A stretch of 64,000 bases of DNA from Mycobacterium sp. 4858 (lineage in GTDB: Bacteria; Actinomycetota; Actinomycetes; Mycobacteriales; Mycobacteriaceae). This document shows positions 28,838-38,729 of the stretch, in pieces. Each line of letters begins with the position of its first letter. The first letter of the stretch is position 1. The notes beneath the pieces are model-generated. The model was given only the letters and a program-made list of their open reading frames with translations, was not told the origin of the DNA and did not search any database. The DNA lies in the NCBI RefSeq assembly GCF_900240975.1, contig NZ_LT968776.1, positions 310,001-374,000 on the forward strand, read 5' to 3'. The position numbers were made by a program, and so were the translations under genes.

Positions 28838-29233
28838 ATGAAGCGCGAATCCGATCTGGGGTTCGACGATGAGGGCCGACCGGTGCTCATCACCGCCGCA
28901 GCACCCTCGTATGAAGAGCAGCACCGCGCGCGGGTCCGGAAATACCTGACCCTGATGGGCTTTCGGATCCCGGCCCTGATCCTGGCCGCGCTGGCATACG
29001 GCGCCTGGCACAACGGTCTGATCTCACTGGCGATCGTCGCCGTGTCGATCCCATTGCCATGGATGGCGGTCCTGATCGCCAACGACCGCCCGCCACGGCG
29101 CCCCGACGAACCTCGGCGGTTCGACGACGCCCGCCGACGCACCCCGCTGTTCCCCAGCGCCGAGCGGCCTGCGCTCGAGGCGCGCCCGCATCCGCACTCA
29201 AGCTGGCCCCCGGGACCGCACGGCTGGGAATAG
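28838..29233 (+). CDS. DUF3099 family membrane protein (Rv2709-like)
   Basis: A 131-residue protein with an N-terminal soluble region, two transmembrane helices (about 48-88: PALILAALAYGAWHNGL, LISLAIVAVSIPLPWMAVLI) and a proline/arginine-rich tail. The ATG at 28838 follows GAGAGTGGAGAA. It precedes sigB on the same strand but a sigB promoter lies between them. Function unknown. Confidence 0.8.
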   Translation: MKRESDLGFDDEGRPVLITAAAPSYEEQHRARVRKYLTLMGFRIPALILAALAYGAWHNGLISLAIVAVSIPLPWMAVLIANDRPPRRPDEPRRFDDARRRTPLFPSAERPALEARPHPHSSWPPGPHGWE

Positions 29234-29307
29234 TCCGCACTTCTTAGGACATTCTCAGGTCGACGGGACATTTGTGCACGTCAAGACGTGTGAGATGGGA
29301 TAGGGCT

Positions 29308-29334
29308 GGGAACTCTCAGGGCTGATCTGTCGTT
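29308..29334 (+). promoter_or_regulatory. ECF-sigma (SigE/SigH-type) promoter of sigB
   Basis: GGGAACT at 29308-29314 and CGTT at 29331-29334, spaced by 16 bases, match the -35/-10 of mycobacterial SigE and SigH promoters. The -10 lies 38 bases before the sigB ATG. SigE-driven sigB transcription is established in M. tuberculosis. The match also argues against the TTG at 29333 as a start codon. Confidence 0.82.
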
Positions 29335-29371
29335 GAACTCAATGACAGTACAAGCCGAACGGGAGGTCGCT

Positions 29372-30331
29372 ATGGCGAACGCCAGCACGAGCAGATTTGA
29401 TGGCGATCTGGATGCTCAAAGCCCCGCCGCGGACCTCGTGCGCGTATATCTCAATGGCATCGGTAAGACGGCGCTGCTGAATGCAGCGGGCGAAGTTGAA
29501 CTGGCCAAGCGCATCGAGGCCGGGCTCTACGCCGAGCATCTGCTCGAAACTCGTAAGCGCCTCGGCGAGAACCGCCGACGCGACCTCGAGGCCGTGGTGC
29601 GCGACGGTGAGGCCGCGCGCCGTCACCTGCTGGAAGCCAACCTGCGTCTGGTGGTGTCGCTGGCCAAGCGCTACACCGGTCGCGGGATGCCGCTGCTGGA
29701 CCTGATCCAGGAGGGCAACCTGGGCCTGATCCGTGCGATGGAAAAGTTCGATTACACAAAGGGTTTCAAGTTCTCCACCTATGCCACGTGGTGGATCCGC
29801 CAGGCCATCACCCGCGGCATGGCCGACCAGAGCCGGACTATCCGGCTGCCGGTGCACCTGGTCGAGCAGGTGAACAAGCTGGCACGGATCAAGCGGGAGA
29901 TGCACCAGAACCTGGGCCGCGAGGCCACCGACGAGGAGCTAGCGGCCGAATCCGGGATCCCGGTCGAGAAGATCAACGACCTGCTCGAGCACAGCCGCGA
30001 CCCGGTAAGCCTGGACATGCCCGTCGGCTCCGAGGAAGAAGCCCCGCTGGGTGACTTCATCGAGGACGCCGAGGCGATGTCCGCCGAGAACGCGGTGATC
30101 GCCGAGCTGCTGCACACCGACATCCGCAGCGTGCTCGCCACTCTCGACGAGCGTGAGCACCAGGTGATCCGGCTGCGCTTCGGCCTGGACGACGGCCAGC
30201 CGCGCACGCTGGACCAGATCGGCAAGCTCTTCGGCCTCTCGCGTGAGCGGGTCCGGCAAATCGAGCGGGACGTAATGTCCAAACTCCGCCACGGCGAGCG
30301 CGCCGACCGGCTACGGTCGTACGCAAGCTAA
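29372..30331 (+). CDS. sigB: stress/alternative principal-like sigma factor SigB
   Basis: A 319-residue group 2 sigma factor. It matches SigA through regions 1.2 to 4 ([80 protein letters not shown]) but lacks the long N-terminal region. The ATG at 29372 is preceded by GGGAGG and gives the expected length; the open frame further upstream contains the promoter. A perfect hairpin after the gene can terminate it. It is followed by ideR as in other mycobacteria. Confidence 0.95.
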   Translation: MANASTSRFDGDLDAQSPAADLVRVYLNGIGKTALLNAAGEVELAKRIEAGLYAEHLLETRKRLGENRRRDLEAVVRDGEAARRHLLEANLRLVVSLAKRYTGRGMPLLDLIQEGNLGLIRAMEKFDYTKGFKFSTYATWWIRQAITRGMADQSRTIRLPVHLVEQVNKLARIKREMHQNLGREATDEELAAESGIPVEKINDLLEHSRDPVSLDMPVGSEEEAPLGDFIEDAEAMSAENAVIAELLHTDIRSVLATLDEREHQVIRLRFGLDDGQPRTLDQIGKLFGLSRERVRQIERDVMSKLRHGERADRLRSYAS

Positions 30332-30351
30332 GACTCCAGGTAGATCCCGGC

Positions 30352-30392
30352 GACCCGCGGCGCCCGGCTAACGCCGCGCTTGCGATCGCCGC
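30352..30392. repeat. short dispersed intergenic repeat, copy B
   Basis: A 41-base element nearly identical to 17712-17751 (GACCCGCGGCGCCCGGCTAA, then CGCCGCGCTTGCGATCGCCGC). The differences are two A/G changes and the TT/TAA step in the middle. It lies 20 bases after the sigB stop. Two copies 12.6 kb apart, both directly downstream of genes on the + strand, point to a dispersed element of the genome. Confidence 0.6.
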
Positions 30393-30411
30393 CCGAACTA
30401 GTAACAAGACG

Positions 30412-30441
30412 GTATGCCCGCCGCGGACGCGGCGGGCATAC
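30412..30441 (+). terminator. perfect 13-bp hairpin after sigB
   Basis: GTATGCCCGCCGC and GCGGCGGGCATAC form a perfect 13-bp stem with a four-base GGAC loop. It is followed by TGCTTGTC rather than a clean U-tract, as is common for mycobacterial terminators. It separates sigB from ideR, so ideR is expected to use its own promoter downstream (a TAGACT -10-like hexamer lies at 30486-30491). Confidence 0.8.
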
Positions 30442-30513
30442 TGCTTGTCGGGGAAGCGTTACACCCGTTCGCGCAGCTGGCCAAGTAGACTCGGCGTCGA
30501 TGGAGGGTGCTGA

Positions 30514-31203
30514 ATGAACGACCTGGTTGACACCACCGAGATGTACCTGCGGACCATCTACGACCTCGAAGAAGAGGGCGTGACGCCGCTGCGCGCGCGC
30601 ATCGCCGAACGCCTCGAGCAGAGCGGGCCGACTGTCAGCCAAACCGTGTCCCGGATGGAGCGCGACGGGCTGCTCCACGTCGCCGGCGACCGCCACCTGG
30701 AGCTCACCGACAAGGGCCGGGCGTTGGCCATCGCGGTGATGCGCAAGCACCGCCTTGCCGAGCGGCTGCTCGTCGACGTCATCGGGGTGCCCTGGGAGGA
30801 AGTGCACGCCGAGGCATGCCGGTGGGAGCACGTGATGAGCGAGGACGTGGAGCGGCGGCTGGTGAAGGTGCTCAACCACCCGACCACCTCCCCCTTCGGC
30901 AACCCGATCCCGGGGCTTCTGGACCTGGGCGTGGGCCCCGAATCGGGCGCGGAGGAAGCCATCCTCGTCCGGCTGACCGAGTTGCCGCCCGGCTCCCCGG
31001 TGGCCGTCGTCGTCCGCCAGCTGACCGAACACGTGCAAGGCGACATCGACCTGATCACCCGCCTGAAGGACGCCGGGGTCGTCCCCAATGCCCGGGTGAC
31101 CGTCGAGACTGGGCCCGCCGGGGTCACCATCGTCATCCCCGGCCACGAGAACGTCACCCTGCCGCACGAGATGGCGCACGCCGTCAAGGTCGAGAAGGTC
31201 TGA
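30514..31203 (+). CDS. ideR: iron-dependent repressor IdeR
   Basis: A 229-residue DtxR-family repressor that binds Fe(II) and then represses siderophore genes and activates iron storage. The N-terminal winged helix contains SGPTVSQTVSRMERDGLL. All expected metal ligands are present by count: Met10, Cys102, Glu105, His106 for one site and His79, Glu83, His98 for the other. A dimerisation and SH3-like domain complete it. GGAGGG lies six bases before the ATG. Full-length and intact. Confidence 0.97.
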   Translation: MNDLVDTTEMYLRTIYDLEEEGVTPLRARIAERLEQSGPTVSQTVSRMERDGLLHVAGDRHLELTDKGRALAIAVMRKHRLAERLLVDVIGVPWEEVHAEACRWEHVMSEDVERRLVKVLNHPTTSPFGNPIPGLLDLGVGPESGAEEAILVRLTELPPGSPVAVVVRQLTEHVQGDIDLITRLKDAGVVPNARVTVETGPAGVTIVIPGHENVTLPHEMAHAVKVEKV

Positions 31204-31219
31204 CCGCCCCGCCGTCGGG

Positions 31220-32278
31220 CTAGCATGCCCTGCGGCCGAACACTCGGCGCGGCGGTATCCGCACGCCGAGCTGTTTGGCCAGCCGGTAGCCGGTGAGCGC
31301 CAGTTCCCGAATGTCCTCCGGCCGTAGCCCCGACTGCAAGGCCGTGTCCAGCATGCCCGCCATCCGATTCTCGGGCGCGCAGCGCAGCGCGGCCTCCAGC
31401 GACACCCCCGCCAGCGGCCCGTCGCCGCGGGCGTAGGCACTGAACGCGAGCAGCACCAGCGCCTCGACCCGCCAGGGCGCGGGCAGGGTGCGCGCCAGCA
31501 ACGCCCACAACGACTCCGCCTCGCCGGCGTTCTCGCCGACCGCCAGGGCGTAGAGGATGTCGCGCACCTGCGCGTCGCTCAGGGCGCAGGCCAGCTTGGC
31601 CAGCTGGGCATCGGACGGTGCTTGGCCGGCGGCCACACGCGACGCCACCGTCATCGCGTGCCGCACGTCGCCACGCACGCAGCGGTCAGGGTTCGTGCGG
31701 TGGGCCGCCCGGCGCCTGGCCGCCTGCCGGTCGATCACGCCGGTCAGCTCGGCGCTGCGCGCCGTGTCCTCGACCGCGACGACGGCCTGCAGGTCAGCGC
31801 GGCGAGCGTAGAGCCGCCTGCCGTCGAGCACCGCCGCGGCGGCCAGCGGCGACGCCGAGGGATCGTCCACCGGGCCGCTCGAACCGCAACCGTCCACGCA
31901 ATGCCAGCGCCCACCGAGCGCGACCCGGTCGACCACATGCGCCGCCCACAGCTCGATACCGTGCTGCGACAACGACTTTGCGAGCGCGTCGCACACCTGC
32001 CGGTAGTCCTCGTTGCAGGACGGGCAGTGCGCCCCCTCCCCGTCGACGATCACCGCGATCGCGGCGTCGGGCCTGGCCGCGGCGGCGACATCCGCGAGGT
32101 GTCCGACCCGGGCGGTGAGTTCTTCGGAGAGGTCGACTCGCATCACCGCTCCGAGGTCACCACCGTCCAAAGACACCAATACCAATGAACTTTCGGGTAC
32201 GAAGCCGAGAACGGCAGGCAGCGCGGCGATGAGTGCGCCGGGCCGGTTCAGTTTGAAGTCAGGTCGATGCGTCGTCAT
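31220..32278 (-). CDS. DUF4192 family protein (Rv2712c-like)
   Basis: A 352-residue actinobacterial protein starting MTTHRPDFKLNRPGALIAAL, with the characteristic LPAVLGFVPESSLVLVSLDG segment near residue 20. A CxxC (GAHCPSCNED) and a later HCVDGCG could bind metal but are not typical of all members. It converges on ideR. Function unknown. Confidence 0.84.
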   Translation of the reverse strand: MTTHRPDFKLNRPGALIAALPAVLGFVPESSLVLVSLDGGDLGAVMRVDLSEELTARVGHLADVAAAARPDAAIAVIVDGEGAHCPSCNEDYRQVCDALAKSLSQHGIELWAAHVVDRVALGGRWHCVDGCGSSGPVDDPSASPLAAAAVLDGRRLYARRADLQAVVAVEDTARSAELTGVIDRQAARRRAAHRTNPDRCVRGDVRHAMTVASRVAAGQAPSDAQLAKLACALSDAQVRDILYALAVGENAGEAESLWALLARTLPAPWRVEALVLLAFSAYARGDGPLAGVSLEAALRCAPENRMAGMLDTALQSGLRPEDIRELALTGYRLAKQLGVRIPPRRVFGRRAC

Positions 32279-32389
32279 GGGCACCACGCTGACGGGCCCC
32301 GCCGTCAGCCGGCGCTCGCGAGAAGCGGCGGAATCCCGCACCTGTGAATGAACTCAGCACTGTGAGTTCTGCTGCTCTACTGTTTACCC

Positions 32390-33805
32390 ATGAGTTCGGC
32401 GCAAGAGTACGACATGGTGGTCATCGGTTCGGGGCCCGGCGGCCAGAAGGCCGCCATCGCCTCGGCCAAGCTCGGCAAGTCGGTCGCGGTCGTCGAACGG
32501 GGCCAGATGCTCGGTGGCGTGTGCGTCCAGACCGGCACCATCCCGTCAAAGACGTTGCGCGAGGCCGTCCTTTACCTCACCGGGATGAGCCAGCGCGAAC
32601 TGTACGGGGCGAGCTACCGCGTCAAGGAGAAGATCACCCCGGCCGATCTGCTGGCCCGCACCCAACACGTGATCGGCAAGGAAGTCGACGTGGTGCGCAA
32701 CCAGCTGATGCGCAACCGCATCGACCTGTTGCTGGGACACGGCCGGTTCGTCGACCCGCACACCATCGAGGTCGAGGACCCCTCCCGCCGCGAAAAGCTC
32801 ACCGTCAGCGGCAAATACATCGTCATCGCCACCGGCACCCGGCCGGCGCGGCCGTCGGGCGTCGAATTCGACGAGGACCGGGTGCTCGACTCCGACGGCA
32901 TCCTCGACCTCAAGTCGCTGCCCACCTCGATGGTGGTGGTCGGCGCCGGGGTGATCGGCATCGAGTACGCCTCGATGTTCGCCGCGCTGGGCACCAAGGT
33001 CACGGTCGTGGAAAAGCAGAGCGACATGTTGGGCTTCTGTGACCCCGAAGTGGTAGAGGCGCTGAAATTCCACCTGCGTGACCTGGCGGTGACGTTCCGG
33101 TTCGGCGAGGAGGTGACCGCGGTCGACGTCGGCTCGGCGGGCACCGTCACCACCCTGGCCAGCGGCAAGCAGATCCCCGCCGAGACGGTGATGTACTCCG
33201 CCGGGCGCCAGGGACAGACCGATCACCTCGACCTGCACAACGCCGAGCTGGAGGCTGACAACCGCGGCCGGATCTTCGTCGACGACTTCTTCCAGACCAA
33301 GGTGCCGCACATCTACGCCGTCGGCGACGTGATCGGCTTCCCCGCGCTCGCCGCCACCTCGATGGAACAGGGCCGGCTGGCCGCCTACCACGCCTTCGGG
33401 GAGCCCACAGAGGGCATCACCGAGCTGCAGCCGATCGGCATCTACTCCATCCCGGAGGTGTCCTACGTCGGCGCCACCGAGGTCGAGCTGACGAAGAACG
33501 CGATCCCCTACGAGGTCGGGGTGGCCCGGTACCGGGAACTGGCCCGCGGCCAGATCGCCGGCGACTCCTACGGCATGCTCAAGCTGCTGGTGTCCACCGA
33601 CGATCTCAAGCTGCTGGGCGTCCACATCTTCGGCACCAGCGCCACCGAGATGGTGCACATCGGACAGGCCGTCATGGGCTGCGGCGGCACCGTCGAATAT
33701 TTGGTGGACGCCGTGTTCAACTACCCGACCTTCTCCGAGGCCTACAAGGTGGCGGCGCTCGACGTGATGAACAAGGTGCGAGCGCTCAACCAGTTCCGCC
33801 ACTAA
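32390..33805 (+). CDS. sthA: soluble pyridine nucleotide transhydrogenase
   Basis: A 471-residue flavoprotein of the disulphide reductase family that passes hydride between NADPH and NAD+. The FAD site is [18 protein letters not shown] at the N-terminus; the NAD(P) site is [15 protein letters not shown] near residue 180. The usual redox disulphide is absent: [13 protein letters not shown] has Thr where reductases have the second Cys, which is the transhydrogenase pattern. Its stop overlaps the convergent protease gene by four bases. Confidence 0.92.
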   Translation: MSSAQEYDMVVIGSGPGGQKAAIASAKLGKSVAVVERGQMLGGVCVQTGTIPSKTLREAVLYLTGMSQRELYGASYRVKEKITPADLLARTQHVIGKEVDVVRNQLMRNRIDLLLGHGRFVDPHTIEVEDPSRREKLTVSGKYIVIATGTRPARPSGVEFDEDRVLDSDGILDLKSLPTSMVVVGAGVIGIEYASMFAALGTKVTVVEKQSDMLGFCDPEVVEALKFHLRDLAVTFRFGEEVTAVDVGSAGTVTTLASGKQIPAETVMYSAGRQGQTDHLDLHNAELEADNRGRIFVDDFFQTKVPHIYAVGDVIGFPALAATSMEQGRLAAYHAFGEPTEGITELQPIGIYSIPEVSYVGATEVELTKNAIPYEVGVARYRELARGQIAGDSYGMLKLLVSTDDLKLLGVHIFGTSATEMVHIGQAVMGCGGTVEYLVDAVFNYPTFSEAYKVAALDVMNKVRALNQFRH

Positions 33806-34641
33806 CAGCTGTCGTCGAGTTCGCCCGGAACCGGGTCGCCGGGCCCGCCGGCGTCGGCGCGGGCCAGCAGCTGCGCGGTCTGCGCGTCGAACGGTGCCGA
33901 ATACGAGACGTTCGCGGCACATCCGCCGCGCTCAAAACCACCGATCACCCCGGTCAGCGTCGTACCGCTCACCCAGGGGGCACCGCTGGTGCCGTCCACC
34001 AGCCCCTCGCACGGAAACGAGGGAAACCCGCCGTCGGTCAACGACGTGCTGGCCTGGCACCCGATGGGGTTGCCGCCCACGCCGGCCGGATAGCCCATCA
34101 CGGTGATGTGACTACCGGGTGGCGGCGTCGTGCCCAGCGTGAGCGCCAGGCCGGCGCGTGATTCGACCGAGCCCCCGGCGTCATTGCTCATCCGCGCGAT
34201 CGCGTAGTCGGCGTTGGGATCCTTGCTGGCGGTCCAGCGGGGGTCGAGGTAGACGGCGTCGGCCTTCCACACATCGGTCGGGGCCGGGGGCGCGTCGCCG
34301 GTGAAACCCGGCACGAAGGTGATCTTGGACGCCCCGGCCAGGCAGTGCGCCGCCGTGATCATCAGGTTGCCGCCGGCCGAATGCACCACCGAGCCCGTGC
34401 ACACGTGCAGGGGGCCACCGTCGATGAAGATGGCGCCGACGCGTTTGTCCGGCTCCACCGGGCCGGCCACCGCCTTTTGCTGGGGCTGAGCGAGCCGTTG
34501 CGCCGGCGCACTGCTCCGCGGAGGGGCTGCCGGCGGTGCCGACGCACGATCGCCCGGTGGCCGCTTGCACGACGTCAGTGACGTTGCCACGGCGACCACC
34601 AGGCACAGCATCACGGTCGGTACGCGCATCGTTTTCATCAT
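33802..34641 (-). CDS. secreted lipoprotein trypsin-like serine protease
   Basis: A 279-residue protein with a lipoprotein signal: [20 protein letters not shown], then the lipobox LTSC (Cys about residue 23). A Pro/Ala/Ser linker leads to a chymotrypsin-fold domain whose catalytic triad is visible: TAAHCL (His), NADYAIAR (Asp) and GTSGAPW (Ser). Three nearby in-frame ATGs make the start uncertain by up to four residues. Anchored outside the membrane, it probably cleaves envelope or host proteins. I do not recall a counterpart between sthA and Rv2714 in M. tuberculosis, so this is a lineage-variable gene. Confidence 0.85.
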   Translation of the reverse strand: MMKTMRVPTVMLCLVVAVATSLTSCKRPPGDRASAPPAAPPRSSAPAQRLAQPQQKAVAGPVEPDKRVGAIFIDGGPLHVCTGSVVHSAGGNLMITAAHCLAGASKITFVPGFTGDAPPAPTDVWKADAVYLDPRWTASKDPNADYAIARMSNDAGGSVESRAGLALTLGTTPPPGSHITVMGYPAGVGGNPIGCQASTSLTDGGFPSFPCEGLVDGTSGAPWVSGTTLTGVIGGFERGGCAANVSYSAPFDAQTAQLLARADAGGPGDPVPGELDDSC

Positions 34642-34763
34642 GCCTGACGCCTGCCTGACGAGCAGACTCCAACGCGTCGCGTCCCTCCCCGCTTCCCGGC
34701 AAGGGGCATCGGCCACCCCCACGATGTTCTCTTCTGGATTAAACGCGAACTTCACACTGCTGT

Positions 34764-34790
34764 TTGACATTGGCGCACCCCGATTCGGGG
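34764..34790 (+). promoter_or_regulatory. TTGACA hexamer with adjoining palindrome upstream of the PAC2 gene
   Basis: TTGACA (34764-34769) matches a -35 consensus, and CCCCGATTCGGGG (34778-34790), a perfect palindrome around a central T, lies where the spacer would be. The -10 is not convincing. The palindrome could be an operator controlling the PAC2 gene or the divergent protease gene. Confidence 0.4.
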
Positions 34791-34836
34791 GACACTTGTA
34801 GGGCACGGAGCAACCCCCGAGAGGAGGCGATCGGTG

Positions 34837-35811
34837 ATGGCTCACGGTCAGGACCCGCAGGAGCCGCACTACCAGCCGGGACAGGCCGGGATGTACGAGC
34901 TCGAGCTGCCGGCGCCGCAGTTGTCGACGTCGGACGGCCGAGGCCCGGTGCTGGTGCATGCGCTGGAGGGCTTCTCGGACGCCGGTCACGCGATCCGGCT
35001 CGCCTCGTCGCATCTGAAGGCGGCCCTGGACCCCGAGCTGGTCGCGTCCTTCGCCATCGACGAATTGCTCGATTACCGGTCGCGGCGGCCCCTGATGACC
35101 TTCAAGACGGATCACTTCACGAGCTATGAAGAACCCGAACTGAGCTTGTACGCGTTGCGCGACACCATCGGGACCCCGTTCCTGCTGCTGGCCGGCATGG
35201 AACCAGACCTGAAGTGGGAGCGCTTCATCACCGCGGTCCGCCTGCTGGCCGAGCGCCTGGGCGTGCGTCAGACGATCGGCCTGGGCACCGTGCCGATGGC
35301 GGTTCCGCACACGCGGCCCATCACGATGACGGCGCACTCCAACAACCCCGAGCTGATCGCCGAGTTCACCCCGTGGATCTCCGAGATCCAGGTCCCGGCC
35401 AGCGCGTCCAACCTGCTGGAGTACCGGATGGCCCAACACGGGCACGAGGTCATCGGTTACACCGTGCACGTGCCGCACTACCTGACGCAGACCGACTACC
35501 CGGCCGCCGCCGAGGCGTTGCTCGCGCAGGTGGCCAAGATCGCGTCGCTCGAGCTGCCGCTGACGGCGTTGACCGAAGCGGCCGCGGTCATCCGGGCCAA
35601 GATCGACGAGCAGGTCGAGGCGAGCGCGGAGGTTGCTCAAGTGGTGACCGCGCTCGAGCGCCAGTACGATGCCTTCATCGACGCTCAGGAGAACAGGTCG
35701 TTACTAACGAGGGACGAGGACCTGCCTAGCGGAGACGAGCTTGGCGCAGAGTTCGAGCGATTCCTCGCCCAGCAGGCGGAGAAGAAGCGCGACGACGACG
35801 ACCAGCCCTGA
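34837..35811 (+). CDS. PAC2-family protein (Rv2714-like)
   Basis: About 324 residues. The PAC2 (proteasome assembly chaperone-like) fold is indicated by PVLVHALEGFSDAGHAIRLA near residue 38 and the LLLAGMEPDLKWERF segment near 110. The C-terminal third is helical and acidic. GAGGAGG at 34821-34827 could serve GTG 34834 or ATG 34837. In actinobacteria the family is often linked to the proteasome, but no role is established for this member. Confidence 0.85.
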   Translation: MAHGQDPQEPHYQPGQAGMYELELPAPQLSTSDGRGPVLVHALEGFSDAGHAIRLASSHLKAALDPELVASFAIDELLDYRSRRPLMTFKTDHFTSYEEPELSLYALRDTIGTPFLLLAGMEPDLKWERFITAVRLLAERLGVRQTIGLGTVPMAVPHTRPITMTAHSNNPELIAEFTPWISEIQVPASASNLLEYRMAQHGHEVIGYTVHVPHYLTQTDYPAAAEALLAQVAKIASLELPLTALTEAAAVIRAKIDEQVEASAEVAQVVTALERQYDAFIDAQENRSLLTRDEDLPSGDELGAEFERFLAQQAEKKRDDDDQP

Positions 35812-35857
35812 CCTTTCCACCCGGCCCTCATCCCGGCCCGACACCAAGGTTGGCGAC

Positions 35858-36889
35858 ATGACCGAGCGGAAGCGCAAGAACACTCTGCGCCCGGTGCGTG
35901 AGGTCGCCGCCCCCCGGCTGGAGTTCCGCACCATCCACGGCTATAAGCGGGCCTACCGCATCGCCGGTGACGGGCCGGCGATCCTGCTGGTCCACGGTAT
36001 CGGCGACAACTCCACCACGTGGAATACCGTGCAGGCCAAGCTCGCCCAGCGGTTCACCGTTATCGCCCCCGACCTGTTGGGCCACGGCCGATCCGACAAA
36101 CCGCGCGCCGACTACTCGGTCGCCGCCTACGCCAACGGGATGCGCGACCTGCTCAGCGTGCTCGACATCGAGCGGGTGACCATCGTGGGCCATTCGCTGG
36201 GCGGCGGTGTCGCCATGCAATTCGCCTACCAGTTCCCGCATTTGGTGGAGCGGCTGATCCTGGTCGGCGCCGGGGGCGTCACCAAGGACGTGAACTTCGT
36301 GCTGCGGTGGGCCTCGTTGCCGATGGGCAGTGAGGCCCTCGCGTTGTTGCGCCTGCCGATGGTGCTGCCGGCCGTCCAGATCCTCGGGCGGGTGCTGGGC
36401 ACGATGCTGGGCAGTACGGGACTGGGTCGCGACCTGCCCAACATGTTGCGGATCCTCGACGATCTGCCGGAGCCGACGGCCTCGGCGGCATTCAGCCGGA
36501 CGCTGCGTGCGGTGGTGGACTGGCGCGGACAGATCGTCACGATGCTGGACCGCTGTTACTTGACCGAGGCCATCCCGGTCCAGATCGTCTGGGGCGCCAA
36601 GGACTCCGTCGTCCCGGTAGGGCATGCGCAGATGGCCCACGCCGCCATGCCCGGCTCCCGGCTGGAAATCTTCGAAGAGTCCGGCCACTTTCCGTTCCAC
36701 GACGACCCGGCCCGCTTCATCGACGTGGTCGAACGCTTCATCGACAGCACCGTGCCCGCCGAATACGATCAGGCCGCCCTGCGCGCGTTACTTCGCAGCG
36801 GCGGCGGCGAGAAGGCCGTCAGCGGCCCAGCGCCCACCCGCGTCGCCGTGCTGAACGCCATGGACTCCGACGAACGCAGCGCCACCTGA
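35858..36889 (+). CDS. alpha/beta-fold hydrolase (Rv2715-like)
   Basis: A 343-residue alpha/beta hydrolase. The oxyanion-hole strand AILLVHGIGDNSTTW is near residue 43, the nucleophile elbow VGHSLGGGVAMQFA near residue 110, an acidic residue follows in WGAKDSVVP, and the histidine is in ESGHFPFHDDP near residue 275. No signal peptide. It could be an esterase, epoxide hydrolase or C-C hydrolase; the substrate is not predictable. It is 46 bases downstream of the PAC2 gene and probably in the same transcript. Confidence 0.88.
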   Translation: MTERKRKNTLRPVREVAAPRLEFRTIHGYKRAYRIAGDGPAILLVHGIGDNSTTWNTVQAKLAQRFTVIAPDLLGHGRSDKPRADYSVAAYANGMRDLLSVLDIERVTIVGHSLGGGVAMQFAYQFPHLVERLILVGAGGVTKDVNFVLRWASLPMGSEALALLRLPMVLPAVQILGRVLGTMLGSTGLGRDLPNMLRILDDLPEPTASAAFSRTLRAVVDWRGQIVTMLDRCYLTEAIPVQIVWGAKDSVVPVGHAQMAHAAMPGSRLEIFEESGHFPFHDDPARFIDVVERFIDSTVPAEYDQAALRALLRSGGGEKAVSGPAPTRVAVLNAMDSDERSAT

Positions 36890-36935
36890 ACCACCTTGAT
36901 CGGTGCGGCCGCGCGCGGGGTCGTACAGTCGGGCC

Positions 36936-37622
36936 ATGGGTATCGACGTCACCGTGTTGCGGGTGTTCACCGATCCGGACGGCAATTACGGCAATCCGCT
37001 GGGCGTCGTGGATGCCGGCCAGGTCGAACCCGCGGACCGGCAACGGCTGGCGACGCAATTGGGCTACAGCGAAACGGTTTTCGTCGATCTTCCCGCTGCC
37101 GGGTCAACCACCGCGCACGCCAGCATTTACACCCCGATGATCCAGATCGCGTTCGCGGGGCACCCCACCGTCGGCGCGGCGTGGTGGTTGCGGGAGAACG
37201 GGACGCCGATCAACACGCTGCAGGTGTCGGCGGGCCTGGTGCAGGTGAGTTACACCGCCGACCGGACCGGAATCAGCGCCCGCTCGGAGTGGGCGCCCGA
37301 GGTCGCCCTCCACGAATTCGGTTCGCCCGACGAACTTCTCGCCGCCGACCCGGGGGATTTTCCCGACGACACGGCGCACTACCTGTGGGCCTGGACGGAC
37401 CGGGCCGGCGGTTCGCTGCGCGCCCGCGTGTTCGCCGCCAATCTCGGCGTGCGGGAAGACGAGGCGACGGGTTCGGCGGCGATGCGCATCACCGATTACC
37501 TCAGCCGCGACCTCCACATCACCCAGGGCAAGGGATCGATCATCGACACGACGTGGAACGCCGAGGGCTGGGTGGGGGTGGCCGGCCGCGTCGTCAATGA
37601 CGGTGTCCGGCATCTGAACTGA
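36936..37622 (+). CDS. PhzF-family isomerase-like protein (Rv2716-like)
   Basis: A 228-residue protein with the PhzF signature: [17 protein letters not shown] at the N-terminus, the [13 protein letters not shown] motif near residue 67, and DEATGSAAM near residue 180. PhzF folds resemble diaminopimelate epimerase and include isomerases of chorismate-derived compounds. It is shorter than typical PhzF (about 280), as is its M. tuberculosis counterpart. Activity unknown. Confidence 0.86.
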   Translation: MGIDVTVLRVFTDPDGNYGNPLGVVDAGQVEPADRQRLATQLGYSETVFVDLPAAGSTTAHASIYTPMIQIAFAGHPTVGAAWWLRENGTPINTLQVSAGLVQVSYTADRTGISARSEWAPEVALHEFGSPDELLAADPGDFPDDTAHYLWAWTDRAGGSLRARVFAANLGVREDEATGSAAMRITDYLSRDLHITQGKGSIIDTTWNAEGWVGVAGRVVNDGVRHLN

Positions 37623-37643
37623 CCCCCCGGCCGGGTTGCGCGC

Positions 37644-38129
37644 TCAGCGCTGCCGGTGCAGCACCGCGGCGAGGTGGTGCTGCAGGGGTTGCGCGACCGC
37701 ACCCATCCGCACCGAGTACGACAGCTCGTCACCGTCGACGCGGAAGGACCGGCCCAGCGAGGTGACCTCCTTGGCGGTCGGGGTGAGCCCGACGTCCGTT
37801 GTGGAGAGCTCGATTTCGATCAGCGTGCCGGTGACCGAGTAAGTGCCCACCTCGATCTCGGTGATGCCGCTCGGATGGGCCAGCACCAGTTCGACGTGAC
37901 CGGGCTGCGGCACGCGAAGGTATCCGGTCTCGGCGTGCAACGGCTTGCCGTCGGACGCCGCCCTGGTCTTTTGCGCGTACGCCAGAAACGGCTTGCCGAC
38001 GTGCGTGAAGACCACTTCTTCGAGGTAGTCGAAGGGCTGGATCGTCGGGTACTCACCCGACCCCCGGCCGGCCCAGGTTCCCAGGAGTGGCGCCAGGGCC
38101 TCGAGATCGGGATGCAAGTCCACGGGCAT
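37644..38129 (-). CDS. nitrobindin-like haem protein (Rv2717c-like)
   Basis: A 161-residue ten-stranded beta-barrel protein of the nitrobindin (THAP4 C-terminal) family. The diagnostic GxWxGxG appears as LLGTWAGRGSGEYPTI near residue 15, and YLEEVVF and a late histidine region (PLQHHLAAVLH) fit the haem pocket. Family members bind ferric haem and react with NO or peroxynitrite. It converges on the PhzF-like gene. Confidence 0.88.
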   Translation of the reverse strand: MPVDLHPDLEALAPLLGTWAGRGSGEYPTIQPFDYLEEVVFTHVGKPFLAYAQKTRAASDGKPLHAETGYLRVPQPGHVELVLAHPSGITEIEVGTYSVTGTLIEIELSTTDVGLTPTAKEVTSLGRSFRVDGDELSYSVRMGAVAQPLQHHLAAVLHRQR

Positions 38130-38178
38130 GAAACCGAGCCTAGCCCGGTGACGATCAGGGCCGGCACGGCCGGGAGGG

Positions 38179-38643
38179 TCAGCTCGGCGTGGTGACCTGG
38201 CGGTGTTCGCGCAGCGCCTGGATCTCGCGTTCGAAATCCTCCGCGGACTCAAAGGATCGGTACACCGACGCGAACCGCAGGTAGGCCACTTCGTCCAGGT
38301 CGCGCAGCGGGCCGAGGATGGCCAGGCCGACCTCGTGACTGGGGACCTCCGGCGAGCCCGCGGCGCGCACGGTGTCCTCGACCTGCTGGGCCAGCAGGTT
38401 CAGCGCATCATCGTCGACCTGTCGGCCCTGGCAGGCCCGGCGGACCCCGCTGATGACTTTTTCTCTGCTGAAGGGTTCGGTGACGCCGCTGCGTTTGACC
38501 ACGGCCAGGACCGCGGTCTCCACGGTGGTGAAACGCCGTCCGCACTCGGGGCACGAGCGGCGGCGCCGGATGGCCTGCCCCTCATCGGTTTCCCTCGAGT
38601 CGATCACCCGGGAATCGGGATGACGACAGAAGGGGCAATGCAT
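38179..38643 (-). CDS. nrdR: transcriptional repressor NrdR
   Basis: A 154-residue repressor of ribonucleotide reductase genes that senses ATP/dATP. The zinc ribbon is [18 protein letters not shown] plus SCPECGRRF (Cys3, Cys6, and a second CxxC), followed by the ATP-cone ([20 protein letters not shown]). Length equals the M. tuberculosis protein. It follows chiZ on the same strand after an 86-base gap. Confidence 0.96.
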   Translation of the reverse strand: MHCPFCRHPDSRVIDSRETDEGQAIRRRRSCPECGRRFTTVETAVLAVVKRSGVTEPFSREKVISGVRRACQGRQVDDDALNLLAQQVEDTVRAAGSPEVPSHEVGLAILGPLRDLDEVAYLRFASVYRSFESAEDFEREIQALREHRQVTTPS

Positions 38644-38729
38644 GAACGCTCCTTCGCCGTGCCGACAACCAGGTACCGCAGCACTTCGAGCGTACCCGTG
38701 CGCCGACCTGCGCGGGCGGAGCCCAGGCG

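Noticed and set aside
29333..29371. TTG 29333 or ATG 29342 as the sigB start
   Set aside because: They fall in or next to the -10 of the SigE/SigH-type promoter. ATG 29372 has GGGAGG and gives the known length.
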